From positions 1,104,803 through 1,168,802 of the forward strand of contig FJOG01000014.1 of NCBI GenBank assembly GCA_900073065.1: a stretch of DNA of 64,000 bases, in the 5' to 3' direction. A program made the position numbers and the translations under genes. Shown one piece after another: positions 23,301 to 34,080 of the stretch (position 1 is its first letter; every line of letters begins with the position of its first letter). This DNA is from Phialocephala subalpina (Eukaryota; Ascomycota; Leotiomycetes; Helotiales; Mollisiaceae). Below the pieces are notes generated by a model. That model ran no database searches. It was not told where the DNA came from and worked only from the letters and a program-made list of their open reading frames with translations.

Positions 23301-25282
23301 AGGAAATCGAAGAAACCCCTGCTGAGGAAGAAAAGGAGACCGACAGCACCCCCACGGAAAGCGAGCCGGTCGAGGAAGTCAAGGAAACGGAGCCAGCTGC
23401 CGAGATTGAAGCTTCTGCTGAAAGTCAACCACCAGCAGAAGATCCAGCCAAGGAGGCCGAACCAGAGACTGTGATAGCCGATCCACCAGCGGAAGACGAC
23501 AAAGAACCCGAAGTTGCTGCAGATTCTGAGCCACCACCAGCTGAGAGCGAGCCGATTGAAGAAAACAAGGAAGTTGAGCCTCCAGCTGAGACTGTAGACG
23601 ATACTCCTGCCGGAGCACCTCCCGCTGCGCCTGAAACCGGTGATGAAAGCAAGGAAGTTGAGACTCCTGCCGAGCTAGAAGCAGTTGTTGAGGAGGCCAA
23701 GGAAGTCCAAGAACCGGAATCTGCTCCCCCAGCTGAAGATGAAAGCAAACCAGAAGATCCACCGGCCGAAAGTGCTTCTATCGAGAGCGAGCCAGTTGAG
23801 GAGGCTAAGGAGCCGGAGCCAGAGGTGGAAAGCCTTCCAGAAGTTGTTGAGGATGTCAAGGAGGTAAGTCGACCTTATCATGGCAATTCCCGAGATTGTG
23901 ATATGCTAACTTCTATCCAGGCTGAACCCGAAGCTCCTTCTCCGCCACCGGAAGAACCAGCGGCGGAAGTCGAGGAGAAAGAGGTCGAGGCACCAGCTGA
24001 AAAAAGTGAAGAAACCTCTGACAGCGCTCCAATCGCCGAGGCTATCTTGGCCGGTGGTGCCGCCCTCGCAGCAGGAGCTATCGCTGCCGAAGTCCTCTCC
24101 AAAGACCCAAAGCCCGTCACAGACAAAGCAATCGTCGATGAACCCGAAGGTCTGGCTGGCGTAGCCGAAGAACCCGAACCCAGCAAAGACACCTCTCCAC
24201 CCTCCTCAAAAGAAGGCCGTCGGCGTCACCGATCATCTAGACACTCCTCCCACACCAGCCCTCCTAAAGACAGTCCACCAAGCACCCGAGACTCTCGCCG
24301 AGATTCTCATCGCCCCGACTCTCACCGCAAGCGTCGTGAAAGCGAGAGCTCAATAAAAGCCTTCTTTAGCAACTCACCGAAGAAGCCTGTTCGTCACGAT
24401 AGTGGTGTCAGTGCCGGAAGTTCTAGCTCTCATGGCAAACACCGTAAGGACCGTACGCCTGAGGAGCAAGCAGCGCATGATGCTCGTAAAGCTGCTCGAC
24501 GAGCAGAAAAGCACGCTTCAATCGACAACGAGAAGTTCAACAGGAGTATTCCGTCCGATAGCGCAGTCATCGATGACATCGCTGGAGACATTCCCATTGC
24601 TTCTGTTCCTCACAGACATTCTTCTCGTCGTCATAGCAGTGTGAAGACAGGCAGTCAAGGAAGTTCTGAGACCGACAAGTCGAGGAAGTTGATGGACTTG
24701 AAGGGCGAGAGTGTGGTTAAAAGTCCATTCATGGTGGGCAATGAACCACATTATAGGGAAGAGAGAGTCAAGACTATTGTCAAGGAAAAAGGACCGATCA
24801 TGGAGAGACCTAGGTTCTCATTTGATAACGAGAGACCGAAGGTGGTTGAAAGGGCGCTCTCGACCAGGGAGCATAAACACAGATCCCATCGTCACCGAGA
24901 TGGTGATAGGGCTGAGCAGGATAAGAAGCATAGGGACGAAGAAGAGAGAGAAGCGAGGAAAGTGAGACGTGAAGCGGAGAAACAGATGGAGATCGCCCGA
25001 GCTCAGGTGGCTGAGGAGGCGAGACGACAGAGGGAGAAGGATGAGGAGGAGAGACGTATGAGACGTGAAGAGCGCAGAAGAAAGAGAGAGGAATTGGAGA
25101 AGATGTCCGAGCAAAGTGCTGAGAAGCTGAAGGATCGCAGTGGTGCAGACAGAGAGCGCGGCGACAGACCCCGAGAGCGTGAACGTCTTCATCGCCACCG
25201 TCACAGACGCGAAACGGAGAAGGAAAAGCCGAAGGGAGCTCTCAGTAGTTTCTGGTCTGCCGCCAAGAAAGTCTTTGACTAA
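17311..25282 (+). CDS. Giant Glu/Ala/Pro/Ser-rich low-complexity protein of about 2,200 aa and about 18 exons, interrupted by an assembly gap
   Basis: Exons: 17311-17515, 17768-18982 (contains the N run), 19032-19187, 19242-19289, 19344-19391, 19447-19542, 19597-19644, 19697-19738, 19790-19825, 19880-19927, 20080-20655, 20707-20781, 20835-20948, 21039-21194, 21260-21340, 21409-21546, 21719-23863, 23921-25282. All introns after exon 2 are phase 0. The N-terminus (AKAKYDWSDVQTQEFKVQQQ) is followed by Pro/Glu and Lys/Gly-rich stretches. About 1,400 residues of EEAPxE-type repeats follow, then a small hydrophobic Ala/Gly segment (AEAILAGGAALAAGAIAAEV). The C-terminus is Arg/Ser/His-rich with a strong charged coiled coil (REAEKQMEIARAQVAEEARR) and a tail SSFWSAAKKVFD. 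I do not recognise the family. It may be a cytoskeletal, septal or membrane-linked scaffold, which is inference only. The start is uncertain, and the frame through the gap cannot be checked. Confidence 0.75.
18326..18697. other. Assembly gap, 372 N
   Basis: The run of N lies inside exon 2 of the giant gene, between Lys/Gly-rich coding sequence (EEKKGKG before, SSKNGKGKGKE after). The upstream frame read straight across reaches a stop soon after the gap, while the downstream coding frame is offset. So the stated length is not the true one, or an intron is hidden inside. A repeated KKGKGK tract probably broke the assembly. Confidence 0.97.
19032..19927 (+). repeat. Array of phase-0 mini-exons built on a 16-codon module
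   Basis: Eight consecutive exons of 156, 48, 48, 96, 48, 42, 36 and 48 nt are separated by introns of 51-55 nt. Each starts with a codon for a small residue followed by Glu (AEEAP, TEEAP, VEDTP), except the last (GSEPP). Most end with PV, DV or a similar pair just before GT. The consensus module is about xEEAPxxAPEEKxEPV. The intron sequences look unrelated by eye, so the repeat is in the exons and the splice-site context rather than in the introns. Confidence 0.8.
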
Positions 25283-25704
25283 GGATTTACGAGGAAAGGA
25301 GGAATACTTATGACTTGGATTCTTGACGACGATGTTACGGATATGATTGATGGACTAGATGGAAGAGATGGCATGGGTTCATGATGTTATGAGATATGTA
25401 TGATGTTTTATATGTATTTCGTAGCGTACATATGGAGGAAAGGGGCGTTTGTCTTTGTGTGTGAGCGAGCATTTGTAATTTTGTGTGTTAGCATTATCAA
25501 AATTTCTGGATTTGAATGCCCCTGATTTTCTGGTACATTGCAGATAACCCAAAAGCAGAGATTAGAGCAGGATGTCATGGTAGCACAGAATCTCCTCTCT
25601 GGCTAATCTCAATGTCCCTGGATCTGTGGAACTTTGAAAATCTCGCTTTTGAATTCATCAATGTCTAGGGTATTATGTACAGACTATACAAATTTTATGT
25701 GTCT
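25283..25704. other. Convergent 3' region
   Basis: AT-rich 3' flanks of the giant gene (+) and the MFS gene (-). No gene is seen. Confidence 0.5.
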
Positions 25705-27759
25705 TTATGTCTTTGCCGCCAACGCCGCATCCATCGCAATTCGCCATTTCGGTGCATATCTCCTCATCGCCAAAACGACGAAACCCGCACTCACCCAACA
25801 GACAATGCCCACGATGGTAAAGAGCCATCCGTCCCCAATAGCTGAGATGATAGGCTGCGTAATGACTCCTCCGATACAACTGAAGATGTTGCGCACGAAA
25901 TTGTTGACAGCGACGCCGCTGCTGGCGCGTTTGGGCATGAATTCGGTCAACATCGTGGTTGCGACTCCGAAGATGATCATGCTACCGAGGCCGAAGAAGA
26001 AGTTGGCAAAGCATGGTGCAACCCAGAGGACGCCCTTCTCTGCGGTCCATCCGTACCACTGAAAATTGCAAGTTAGCTATTGGCACCGGAGGTCTGATTT
26101 TGAATGTCCCACAACTTTGGGGACATTCAAAAGTTAAAACCAGGGGAATTCCGCTGGGGGTGGAGCGGGGAAGGCGGGGTAGGGAGGAACTTACGATTAA
26201 TGCCGCCGGAAACACCGCCGCGGCGATCCAGGCATTTTCCTGCATTCTGTCCTCCGGGTGAAACACCAAATGTCCGTTCTCGTCATACCGCCCCGCCTTC
26301 CGCGCCACCCGATGCATAATGTAATCATTCCATTTCCCTCCGAAAATGGAAGCTACGACATAGCCGACCGAGTTTGGAATGTACAGGAGCCCGAGGATGA
26401 TTACCTTGAAGCTGTAGGGTGGAGAGGAAAATGTTTGTTGGATGGAGATGTTGAGAATGTACAGGCTTCCGAAGGTGACCGAGGCGAGGTAGACAGTTAG
26501 GAGAACGGCAGGGAAACGGAGGTAGAGGAGGACGGAGAGAGGTTCAATGAACCAGCGTTTGAGGGTCTTTGTTGTGGCCTTGGACTTTTGCTTGATGGAT
26601 TGGCGGGTCGAGACTTGTGTGAGACCTGGGAGGACTCCCTTATCGTTGGTCGTGTTGTCGTTGAGCGGGAATTGGGAAGTTGGGTGCGTGTTCTTCCGAG
26701 AAATCGTTTCCGGGAGACAGAATGTAAGTAGAATACAGAGAAGGCCGCCGTAGATGACTTGGAACCATTGTGTAGATCGCCAGCCCAGAGTCTCAGTCAA
26801 CACACCTCCGATGATAGGTGCCAGCAACGGTCCAAGCAGCGGTCCCAGATAGAAGATGCTCATTGCATGACCTCTCTCTTTCGTTTCCCAGATGTCGGCA
26901 ATAGTCCCTGAACCAACTGCTTGAACTGAAGCAGCGGCGCCACCACCTAGCATACGCAGAACGATAAGCATACTCATAGAGGTGGACTTTGCTGCTACGA
27001 CATTCCAAATAGTGAAGAGGGCGAAGGAGATGAGGTAAACTGAGCGCCGGCCATTGGTTTCGCTAAATGAGCTCCACCAGAGTGGAAATATGGACATTGA
27101 AAGCATGTAGAGGGCGACGGAGAGGTTGGCGATGGTGGCACTGCTATTGAAGTCTTTGGTAATATCAGGGAGGGCGGCTGTGAATGGTGTCAGCTGACTC
27201 GCTTCAAGCCCAACCGGGGAAGGAGGTGACACAAAAGGGCCTGACTAAAGGGGGAAGCGAGTAACAGGCGAAGCGAGCAAAAGGAGAAGCAATGAAAAGG
27301 GGCAAGAGAGCTAAAAGGGAAAAGGGACTTACGTAGAAGGATAGCACTGCCTATGGGAGCTGCAGCTGCAGCAAGAGCAACCAGGAATGTGATGAACCAT
27401 TTTGTAAGACGCTTGTAAGTGTATGCACTTTGAACCTCAGCAATCAAAGTCCATTTGGCCAGCAATCCTCTTCGCTCATATCTCGGGACAACAATAGCAT
27501 TTGGATCGTATAAGGAAGAGTGAGATTGTATCCGTGTAGCTGGGACATTGTCGGTTGGACCTTCAGGGATAGCTTGGATAGCTTCGGACAAATCGGTGGA
27601 AGTGGTATCTCCGGTACCGGGTCGAGAGAGTGAGCGATCCGCATCACCTTTCTCCTCCTCTCCCCTGGATTGCTTGAGCACGTTACCATTGGTATCGGAC
27701 TCTCTTGAATGTCCCAACATGGCTAGGTCTTTTTCGCTGCTGATGTTGGTGTGAGACAT
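25705..27759 (-). CDS. MFS drug:H+ antiporter (DHA1, Qdr/Dtr1-like), 587 aa
   Basis: Minus-strand exons are 27759-27333, 27177-26195 and 26058-25705; introns are 155 and 136 nt. This is a plasma-membrane proton-coupled exporter. The hydrophilic N-terminus (about 125 residues) is followed by the first helix and FPALPDITKDF-like sequence (here LLPALPDITKDF). Helix 2-3 loop residues (SETNGRRSVYLISF) match the MFS G-x-x-x-D/G-R signature, and GSGTIADIWETKERGHAMS is the DHA1 segment. A large central loop comes next, then YIPNSVGYVVASIFGGKWND, which is typical of the Qdr/Dtr1 branch. A last segment has TEFMPKRASSGVAVNNFVRN. The substrate is not predictable; polyamines, weak acids or dityrosine-like compounds are known for relatives. 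It diverges from the OTU gene. Confidence 0.9.
26098..26132. repeat. Perfect 13-bp inverted repeat with 9-nt loop in MFS intron 2
   Basis: The left arm TTTTGAATGTCCC (26098-26110) and the right arm GGGACATTCAAAA (26120-26132) are exact reverse complements around ACAACTTTG. It lies inside the 136-nt intron. It could fold in pre-mRNA and bring the splice sites closer. Confidence 0.9.
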
Positions 27760-28690
27760 GTTGTCTTTCTTTGAGTTGGTATTGCCTGATTGAGTATGTG
27801 TCTGGGCTTGAGGCTGGTGTTGAAGTTGTGATCGGATATGTCGAAGGGAAGAAAGGTAAAGACGGTCGAAGAACGTTTATATAGCAGTGGTTTCGGTTGA
27901 CAGAAGTGGGTGACCACTAGCGTGAAATATATCTTCTCTGCCGCCACATAGACAGGGCAAGAGAGACATGTAGAGACAATAGGAAGGAACGAAGGGTAGC
28001 AAAGCGAGAAGCAATGTTGACGCGCAGTCGGTCAAAGAAGAGAAAGTTTGCAGGAAGAAGAAAGAGGTTACAATAGCAATAATGATCCGCATCACTAAGA
28101 GCTGTATCAACCAGACAAGCATCTTACTAGCAGTCTAGCCCGTCTTCCTTCCCGGCCAATCCATTTGCTATTGTAAACTTATGCCGGGGCTTCTACCAGA
28201 AAAAAGCCCTTGCTCTTCCCCAAGTTTGATGGTAGCACTGACCGCCTGATCCTGCTCCCATGTTCATAGGTCTGCCAAAGCCGAATTGTCCAATACAAAG
28301 GGCTTGTGGCGTTCTTCACTCCCCCCATTTTTCGAAATGCATGGCGGGAATAAAATGTTGGCCGTTGAAGAGGAGAAGTCGGGATCTCGGCACAAAGCCA
28401 AAACTCGCCTAAACCCCCTTAAATGGAAAGGAGGGCAGTTTTTGCGCTAAACTACGATCGGTTAGAGCTGCGGGCTGGCCCGAGCTTGTCATTCAAACTT
28501 TGGAATTTGATGATTTGGGTGGAAAGAAAAGTTAGAGTTCCACGACATAAGATCAACCTTTCAACCTTAAATTCACCTCTCCATGACCCTCGATTTGAAG
28601 GTCATTCACGGTGGCATTTCCAAACTGAACCATTTCGTTCGTTCCCACCTCCCACACCACAGTTCTGCAACAAACTCAACCCCCACCACG
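27760..28690. promoter_or_regulatory. Divergent promoter region, MFS gene and OTU gene
   Basis: About 0.9 kb between two divergent starts. No domain-bearing ORF is present. The OTU reading frame is open upstream to 28583, but the family-like N-terminus begins at 28691. Confidence 0.45.
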
Positions 28691-29644
28691 ATGGAGTCCC
28701 TTGAAGAGATGCAGAGTCGGCATCGCAAGGAGCAGAAAGACCTACAGTCCCGAGTAACACAAAAGAAGAAGAATACCTCAAAAAAGACGCGCAAAGGCGT
28801 AAACACCGAATGCGAAGAACTCGAGCGCCAGCTGAAAGAACGACAAGCACAGGAACTTTCAGCTCTGAACGGCGAATCCCTCGAACCCCCCGAACTCGAA
28901 GCTGACGAATCTGCGAACGAAGAATCCGCAGACACAGCTCAAGGTAATGACGTAAACGGAGTCGCAGATTCGCTAGCATCAAACAGCATCTTCGAACCCG
29001 CCGAATCAGAAAACGGCGACGGCAAGGCAGGAGGAGGAAAGAAACGCAACAGAGCCAAAGAACGTCTCGCACGCCGCGCAGCAGAAACCGCCGCCGCAGT
29101 CGAAGAAGCGAAAGTGGAAGCCCAGAATCAACCTGACATCAAAGCACTTGAGCGGAAAAAGATATCCTCACAATTCGAATCCCACGGTCTGGTCGAGCAA
29201 ATGATTCGTCCTGACGGCCATTGTCTATTCAATGCTGTCGCAGATCAGTTACAGATGGCTGGTATACCGTTAGCAGATGATGGAGGCGAAGTTGAGAGGT
29301 ATAAGACTGTGAGGGTTAGAGCGGCGAAGTATATGGAGGAGCATGTGGATGAGTTTGATGGATTCCTGGAGGAGCCGTTGCATGTGCACGTGCGGAATAT
29401 TAGGGACACAGCGGAGTGGGGTGGGCATTTGGAGTTACTGGCGCTGAGTAGAGTGTATGGGGTGGATATTTGCGTTCTGCAAGATGGGCCGATGCAGACT
29501 ATTGAGCCGGGAGAGGGATACGAGAAGAAAGGGAAGGAAGGAAAGGAAAAGGAGAAGATATGGTTGGCATACTATAGGCATGGATTTGGGTTAGGGGAAC
29601 ATTATAATTCTCTGAGGAAGGTGTCTTCCAAAGTGGCACCTTGA
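28691..29644 (+). CDS. OTU2: OTU-domain deubiquitinase (Otu2/OTUD6 type), 317 aa
   Basis: A single exon. The N-terminus (MESLEEMQSRHRKEQKDLQS then KKKNTSKKTRKGV) is the charged helical region of the Otu2/OTUD6 group. An acidic linker and a KKRNRAKERLARR basic helix follow. The OTU domain fills the C-terminal half. The catalytic Asp/Cys box is MIRPDGHCLFNAVADQL (about residues 176-192, Cys at GHC), and the catalytic His is in the final EHYNSL segment. In yeast Otu2 removes ubiquitin from the small-subunit protein eS7 during translation; this role is by analogy. I preferred ATG 28691 to 28583 because the extra 36 residues are not family-like and lie in the probable 5' UTR. Confidence 0.92.
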   Translation: MESLEEMQSRHRKEQKDLQSRVTQKKKNTSKKTRKGVNTECEELERQLKERQAQELSALNGESLEPPELEADESANEESADTAQGNDVNGVADSLASNSIFEPAESENGDGKAGGGKKRNRAKERLARRAAETAAAVEEAKVEAQNQPDIKALERKKISSQFESHGLVEQMIRPDGHCLFNAVADQLQMAGIPLADDGGEVERYKTVRVRAAKYMEEHVDEFDGFLEEPLHVHVRNIRDTAEWGGHLELLALSRVYGVDICVLQDGPMQTIEPGEGYEKKGKEGKEKEKIWLAYYRHGFGLGEHYNSLRKVSSKVAP

Positions 29645-29829
29645 GCATGTCCTGCCGACTTTCAAGAACTGGATTTCATGTTTCCCGAAATTTGAGGATC
29701 CGCATGATTCGGGATCGCAAGATTGAGGAACTCAAATATGTGAGGGTCGCTGAGACTCGAGGACTATAGGATTTGAGGGTTCCAACCTTTAGGGCTTCTA
29801 GTATTCAGGGATTCGAGAATTCGACGTCT

Positions 29830-30775
29830 CTACACCTGCGGATGCGCCCACGCCGATATCCAATCCGTCACCTTCCCATCCGCATCATACCCAATCTCAT
29901 GCGTCCTCTCCGGTTGCCAATGCGCAATCCTCACCAACCCGTTCCTACTCGGCTCACCAATCTTCTCCTCCAACAACTCACCATCCTCACCATACGACAA
30001 CTCCTCACCGGGTCGAGGTAAATGCGCCATATAAATTTTAGGAGGCAACGCCCATGGAGGACCACCTGTAGAGGCAGGTTTATAGGTTGGGAACTCAAGA
30101 CAGATTAGTCGGCCTTCAGGAGCGAGGAGCTCGTTGAAGCGGCGGGACCAGGCTGATCTCATTACTGGTGGGAGGGCGGATAGAAACTATGTTCATCAGC
30201 ACTGCTCCTCCACTTCTACACTCTTACAATCTATCACTGGATAGAGAGATATATGGACCTACCGTATAGTCATAAATCAAATCAAACTTCCCCTGCTCCG
30301 CCTCCCCCAAAACATCCCTCAAAAACCCATCCTCAAAGAAATCCCCCACCACCCAGGTAACGGCTCCTCGCTCCACACCCTTCCTCGTAGAATAAACCTC
30401 CTCGTTTCCTTTCTCTCCTTCAACCTTCTTAGCTTCTTTTAATGCATTCGCCGAAATTTCCAATCCATATGCATCATAGCCATGTGCTGCCAACAATAAG
30501 ACATCGTAGCCTTTGCCACAGCCTGGGACGAGTGCTTTCTTTCTCTTTCCTGTTGCGGAGGAGGGAGAGGGGAGGAGGTTGGGGTAAGCAGGGTTGGTGG
30601 AAGGAGGTGGGGAGGAAAGGAGATCAACGAGAGCAGGGGATGGGAAGCCTTTGTCCCAGGGGAGGAAGTTGGCTTGGTATAACTCGTCCCATTTTTGGCC
30701 GTGGGCAGTGGAGCCGGTTGCGGTGGAGAAGTGGGAGACGAGCTGGGTGCGGACATCTGGGGTTGGTGTTGACAT
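29830..30775 (-). CDS. SAM-dependent thiol/thiopurine-type methyltransferase, 289 aa
   Basis: Minus-strand exons are 30775-30263 and 30186-29830, with a 76-nt phase-0 intron (GTAGGT...TAG). The TPMT-like fold is supported by the N-terminal WDELYQANFLPWDKGFPSPA, motif I ALVPGCGKGYDVLLLAAHGY, the acidic end of strand 2 (LEIS), VVGDFFED and the FDLIYDYT segment before the junction. The second exon begins FLSALPPVMRSAW and carries LICLEFPTYKPASTGGPPWA. Fungal relatives methylate thiols, halides or thiopurine-like molecules. The exact substrate is unknown. The length is normal. It lies convergent to OTU2, with only 185 nt between them. Confidence 0.9.
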
Positions 30776-31293
30776 TGCTGGGTTCTAGGCGGTATGGTCA
30801 AGGAGAGAGGAGAGTTTTGAGGAGGTTGAAGATGTGGAGCTCGATTAGGAAGGTGGGGTAGCGGGGTAGCTTCGTTCTTTCGATGACGGGTTGGACTCGG
30901 AAAAAAGAAAAATTACCTTTTACGTGCAAGGGACTTCGGAAGGAAGATGCTCTTGAGTGTCTTCTTTGTTTGGACTTTGTCACTGTCTTTATACGTTTAC
31001 AAGCCTTCAATTCTGGCGTGGTTAGTGATCAACGGGTATCCTCGGTACTTGTTAAAAGCACTTCAAGGGAAAGGAAGTCGTGATAGTTGTGCATCTAATG
31101 TTGCATTTCAATTCCGGTACAGGAGATACCAACTGCTACCTCGAATACAGAAACGGCACCTAGCATCAAGTCGCTATCCACACACCACGATCAACTTCAA
31201 AAGAAAGTGCCATATGTACGATACAGCCCAGACTAGAAGTCAATTACATCACGAGGGTCCCAGAACCAATCTCTAATATTAGTCTGGCATCTC
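30776..31293. other. Intergenic, two minus-strand genes in tandem
   Basis: Promoter of the methyltransferase and 3' flank of the F-box gene. No gene is seen. Confidence 0.45.
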
Positions 31294-32039
31294 TCACTCA
31301 TCCTCATCCCAATCAGAGTCATCTGACTGAAATCCCGCAAGGTATCTATTCCGTTGCATGTAGCTCATGCGGTTAGTATCGACCGACATGTCTCGATTCT
31401 TCCACCGCTCGTCTCTCAACTCTTGAGCCCGCTTCTGGGTGACATATTTGCCCAACTCTTTCTTATTGAAGTGCAGCTTTCGGTCGAAGAAACCTCTGAT
31501 ACGAGAGCCGAGGCGACGTCCGTCTTGATTAGCACCCAGCGAGGAGGATCGGAGAAGGAGGGGGACCGTGCCGTGGTAGCTTCGGTGAATTTGGTAGAAC
31601 TTCTTGCAGGTGAGACCGAAACAGGTACTGTTGACGGGACAGAGCAGGTCGAATATCTTCAGGTGGATCTCGGCGGGGAACTCGATAAAGGGTCGAGGAG
31701 AAGTGGTGCCTAGAATTGTGTGAGTTTTGGTTTTAGCTTAGTAGGGGTCAGCTTACCTTCAGCCGACGCGACAGGAATCACAACAGGCTCGTCTTTCCCA
31801 GCGGTACTGTTCTTGTCTGATAAAAGTTAGTCGTGTGTTTTATTAAACTTTATTTGACTTTTCTCAGTCTGAGTACCATTCTGGGCGCAATCGCTCTCGT
31901 TGATAGAAGCGTTGTTGTTGGCTCCAACCTCCTCGATGGCGACAGCGAGACTTGTAAGGGAGATGTCAGACTCGAGGTTGCTCCAAAGCTCTGGGTTGAT
32001 CAGAACATCCTCAAATGGGAGTCGTAATCTGGACACCAT
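31294..32039 (-). CDS. Small F-box protein, 212 aa, three exons
   Basis: Minus-strand exons are 32039-31877, 31816-31757 and 31709-31294; introns are 60 and 47 nt. The start is MVSRLRLPFEDVLINPELWS. After a low-complexity linker there is an F-box-like segment (IEFPAEIHLKIFDLLCPVNS then GLTCKKFYQIH). A basic region follows (LGSRIRGFFDRKLHFNKKEL), and the protein ends with the acidic tail SDDSDWDEDE. No leucine-rich or WD repeats follow, so it may be a short SCF adaptor. Its target is unknown. Phases agree at both junctions. F-box families are expanded in this group of fungi. Confidence 0.8.
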
Positions 32040-34080
32040 CTTTCACAGAGCTCAGTCTGAGGGACGGTGGAAAGATGAGGTCGACGTTTGGAGTTGTGAT
32101 GGTTTGAGATTGTCGGAGATCGAAAGCGGTCGAGCCGAAGCGAGGATATACAGTGCATGATGACGAATGCGAACGTCTAGGAGAGCAACATGGAACAATG
32201 GGTCCAATCCAGGGTTCATATAATTTTGAGCAGATGAACGCTGTTTATGGTTGTGTTTTCGTGTGCTCTCCCAGATGTGGGGCTGATTTGCCAGCTAATA
32301 CTGATGCAAACCACTGCAGAATTGTTGGATCAGAAAGAAGACTGGCTCTAAATGGAGGTTATTTGTGTTGTTTCTGGTAATTCTATTCAAACGCACCCTC
32401 AAGCAAAGACTATGGTTATTGTCCTAAAGATATCAGAATAATAAGGTGATAATATCGTGTCATGCCTCATTGACACAGTGGAACATCAATGCACAAATTG
32501 CAAGGGAAAACATTCTTAAGTTGAACAGAATAGAGCAATTTGCTCACACAGAAGTCAAGCTGCTTGTCAATGTATGTGCAAACAAGCATTATAACTCCAG
32601 GGTTGATCTTGGTACTTAATTTGAATACTTGATAGACTGCAAGATATTTTACAATACCCACTGAGCTGGGTCACCGCAATCTGCCGAAAAGCATAAAGCA
32701 TCTAACAGCAGCAGGTAAAAGAACGAGCAAACCTTACCAAACTTTCAACAGCTTTCACAAGTGAACCGAGTTGGTTGCCATTACCACCTCCTTTGAAGAG
32801 GATCACAACGAAGTGCTGTCTCCAAGGCCAGATTCCTGGGGCAAACTCATTACCCTATGCCTATGCATACATTTTAGACGGTTTTGTTGTCATTCTCAGC
32901 TAGCTGTCAAGAACAACCCTCCTTCTCGTCCGTATATTGCTTTCGCGGATCGCAATCTTTGGGGGGTAATGGTGTCCTTACTCGAGACATCAGCGAGATA
33001 TAGCAAATGACACCAGCTAGTGTGCTCAAGGTGACTTTGCTCTCAAGAGAATTCTCTTTGTTTCTACCACCAGTATGTTTGTTCGCTAATGGTTCTTGAT
33101 TTGTTGTAGTTTTGTTGCTAAAGACATCTGCGGGTTTCAAACTTGCTGTAGTTGCGCCTCCGCTGCCAGTGTTCTCCGTCAACTCCCAGAGTAGTATGCT
33201 TCTCGCAGATGGTGTGGAGGGTGTCTGTGCTTGAGGATTCGCAGAGGTCTTGTTTTGTGTTGCTATCGAGGCCTGCTTTCGAGGTGATGTTGCAGTCTAT
33301 TATCCTTTCTCTACAGCTAGTCTATATATTCTGCTCAATCTTCGTAGTTGACGGAGTTCAGTATCAGTACATGCTCGCTCAATGAGTCTACGAAGAGCCA
33401 AAAATCAGTATAGTAGGCAAACGCACAAAGTTTGGCGTTTTCAGAGATCTCAAAGTGTATCGAGAAGTCCATTCGCGAACTGCAGAAGTGCGCTATCCGA
33501 ACATGGTGAACAGAAGCAAGAGGACTGAATAATAGCATCTTTTTGAGCGAGTTCGCGGGATGATCGTAGTGTTCAGTAACATTATTCCGGAGGAGATATT
33601 AGGAGAGCATCACATATGGCTGTTTTGGGATTAGCGCATGGCCCGAGCGCTCACGATCCCATAATTGGCTCCTTCCACTCGATTCTTCTTCTCTTTTATC
33701 CTCCTTCAGATATGCAAATAAAGCGACATCGAGTGTCATGTGCGATCGTCTTGAGACTGGAGGCACTTTGGACTTTGAATTCGGACTTCGAGCAGTATCT
33801 GATGGAAGTACGGGGTTGATTGATTCCACAGTCGCCATGTTCTCAAGTTCGGGTCCTGATGAATGTCCCCAGCTTAATGGTACTTTCGCTTTTTTAGAAC
33901 ACATTATTACTCTTCTTCTCTTCGCTACCTAGGGATACGACAAAGAAATGACAACAAATACATTCCCAGCTTCGACAGACTACCAGTATTTCAAAGTATT
34001 CTCAGATCATTTCTAGCTCACAATATCAATTTAACCCCAGGAAGTGGTCGTTGCTTCTGGTACCAACACTCTTCCACCAG
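32040..34080. other. 2 kb AT-richer stretch without a supported gene
   Basis: Two minus-strand ORFs (33599-33904 and 32907-33182) have plausible composition but no domain, no intron partners and no family I can name. The rest is short and conflicting. Possibly old relics. Confidence 0.35.

Noticed and set aside
33599..33904. 101-aa minus ORF with protein-like composition
   Set aside because: No homologous motif, no neighbouring exon, and stop-rich flanks.
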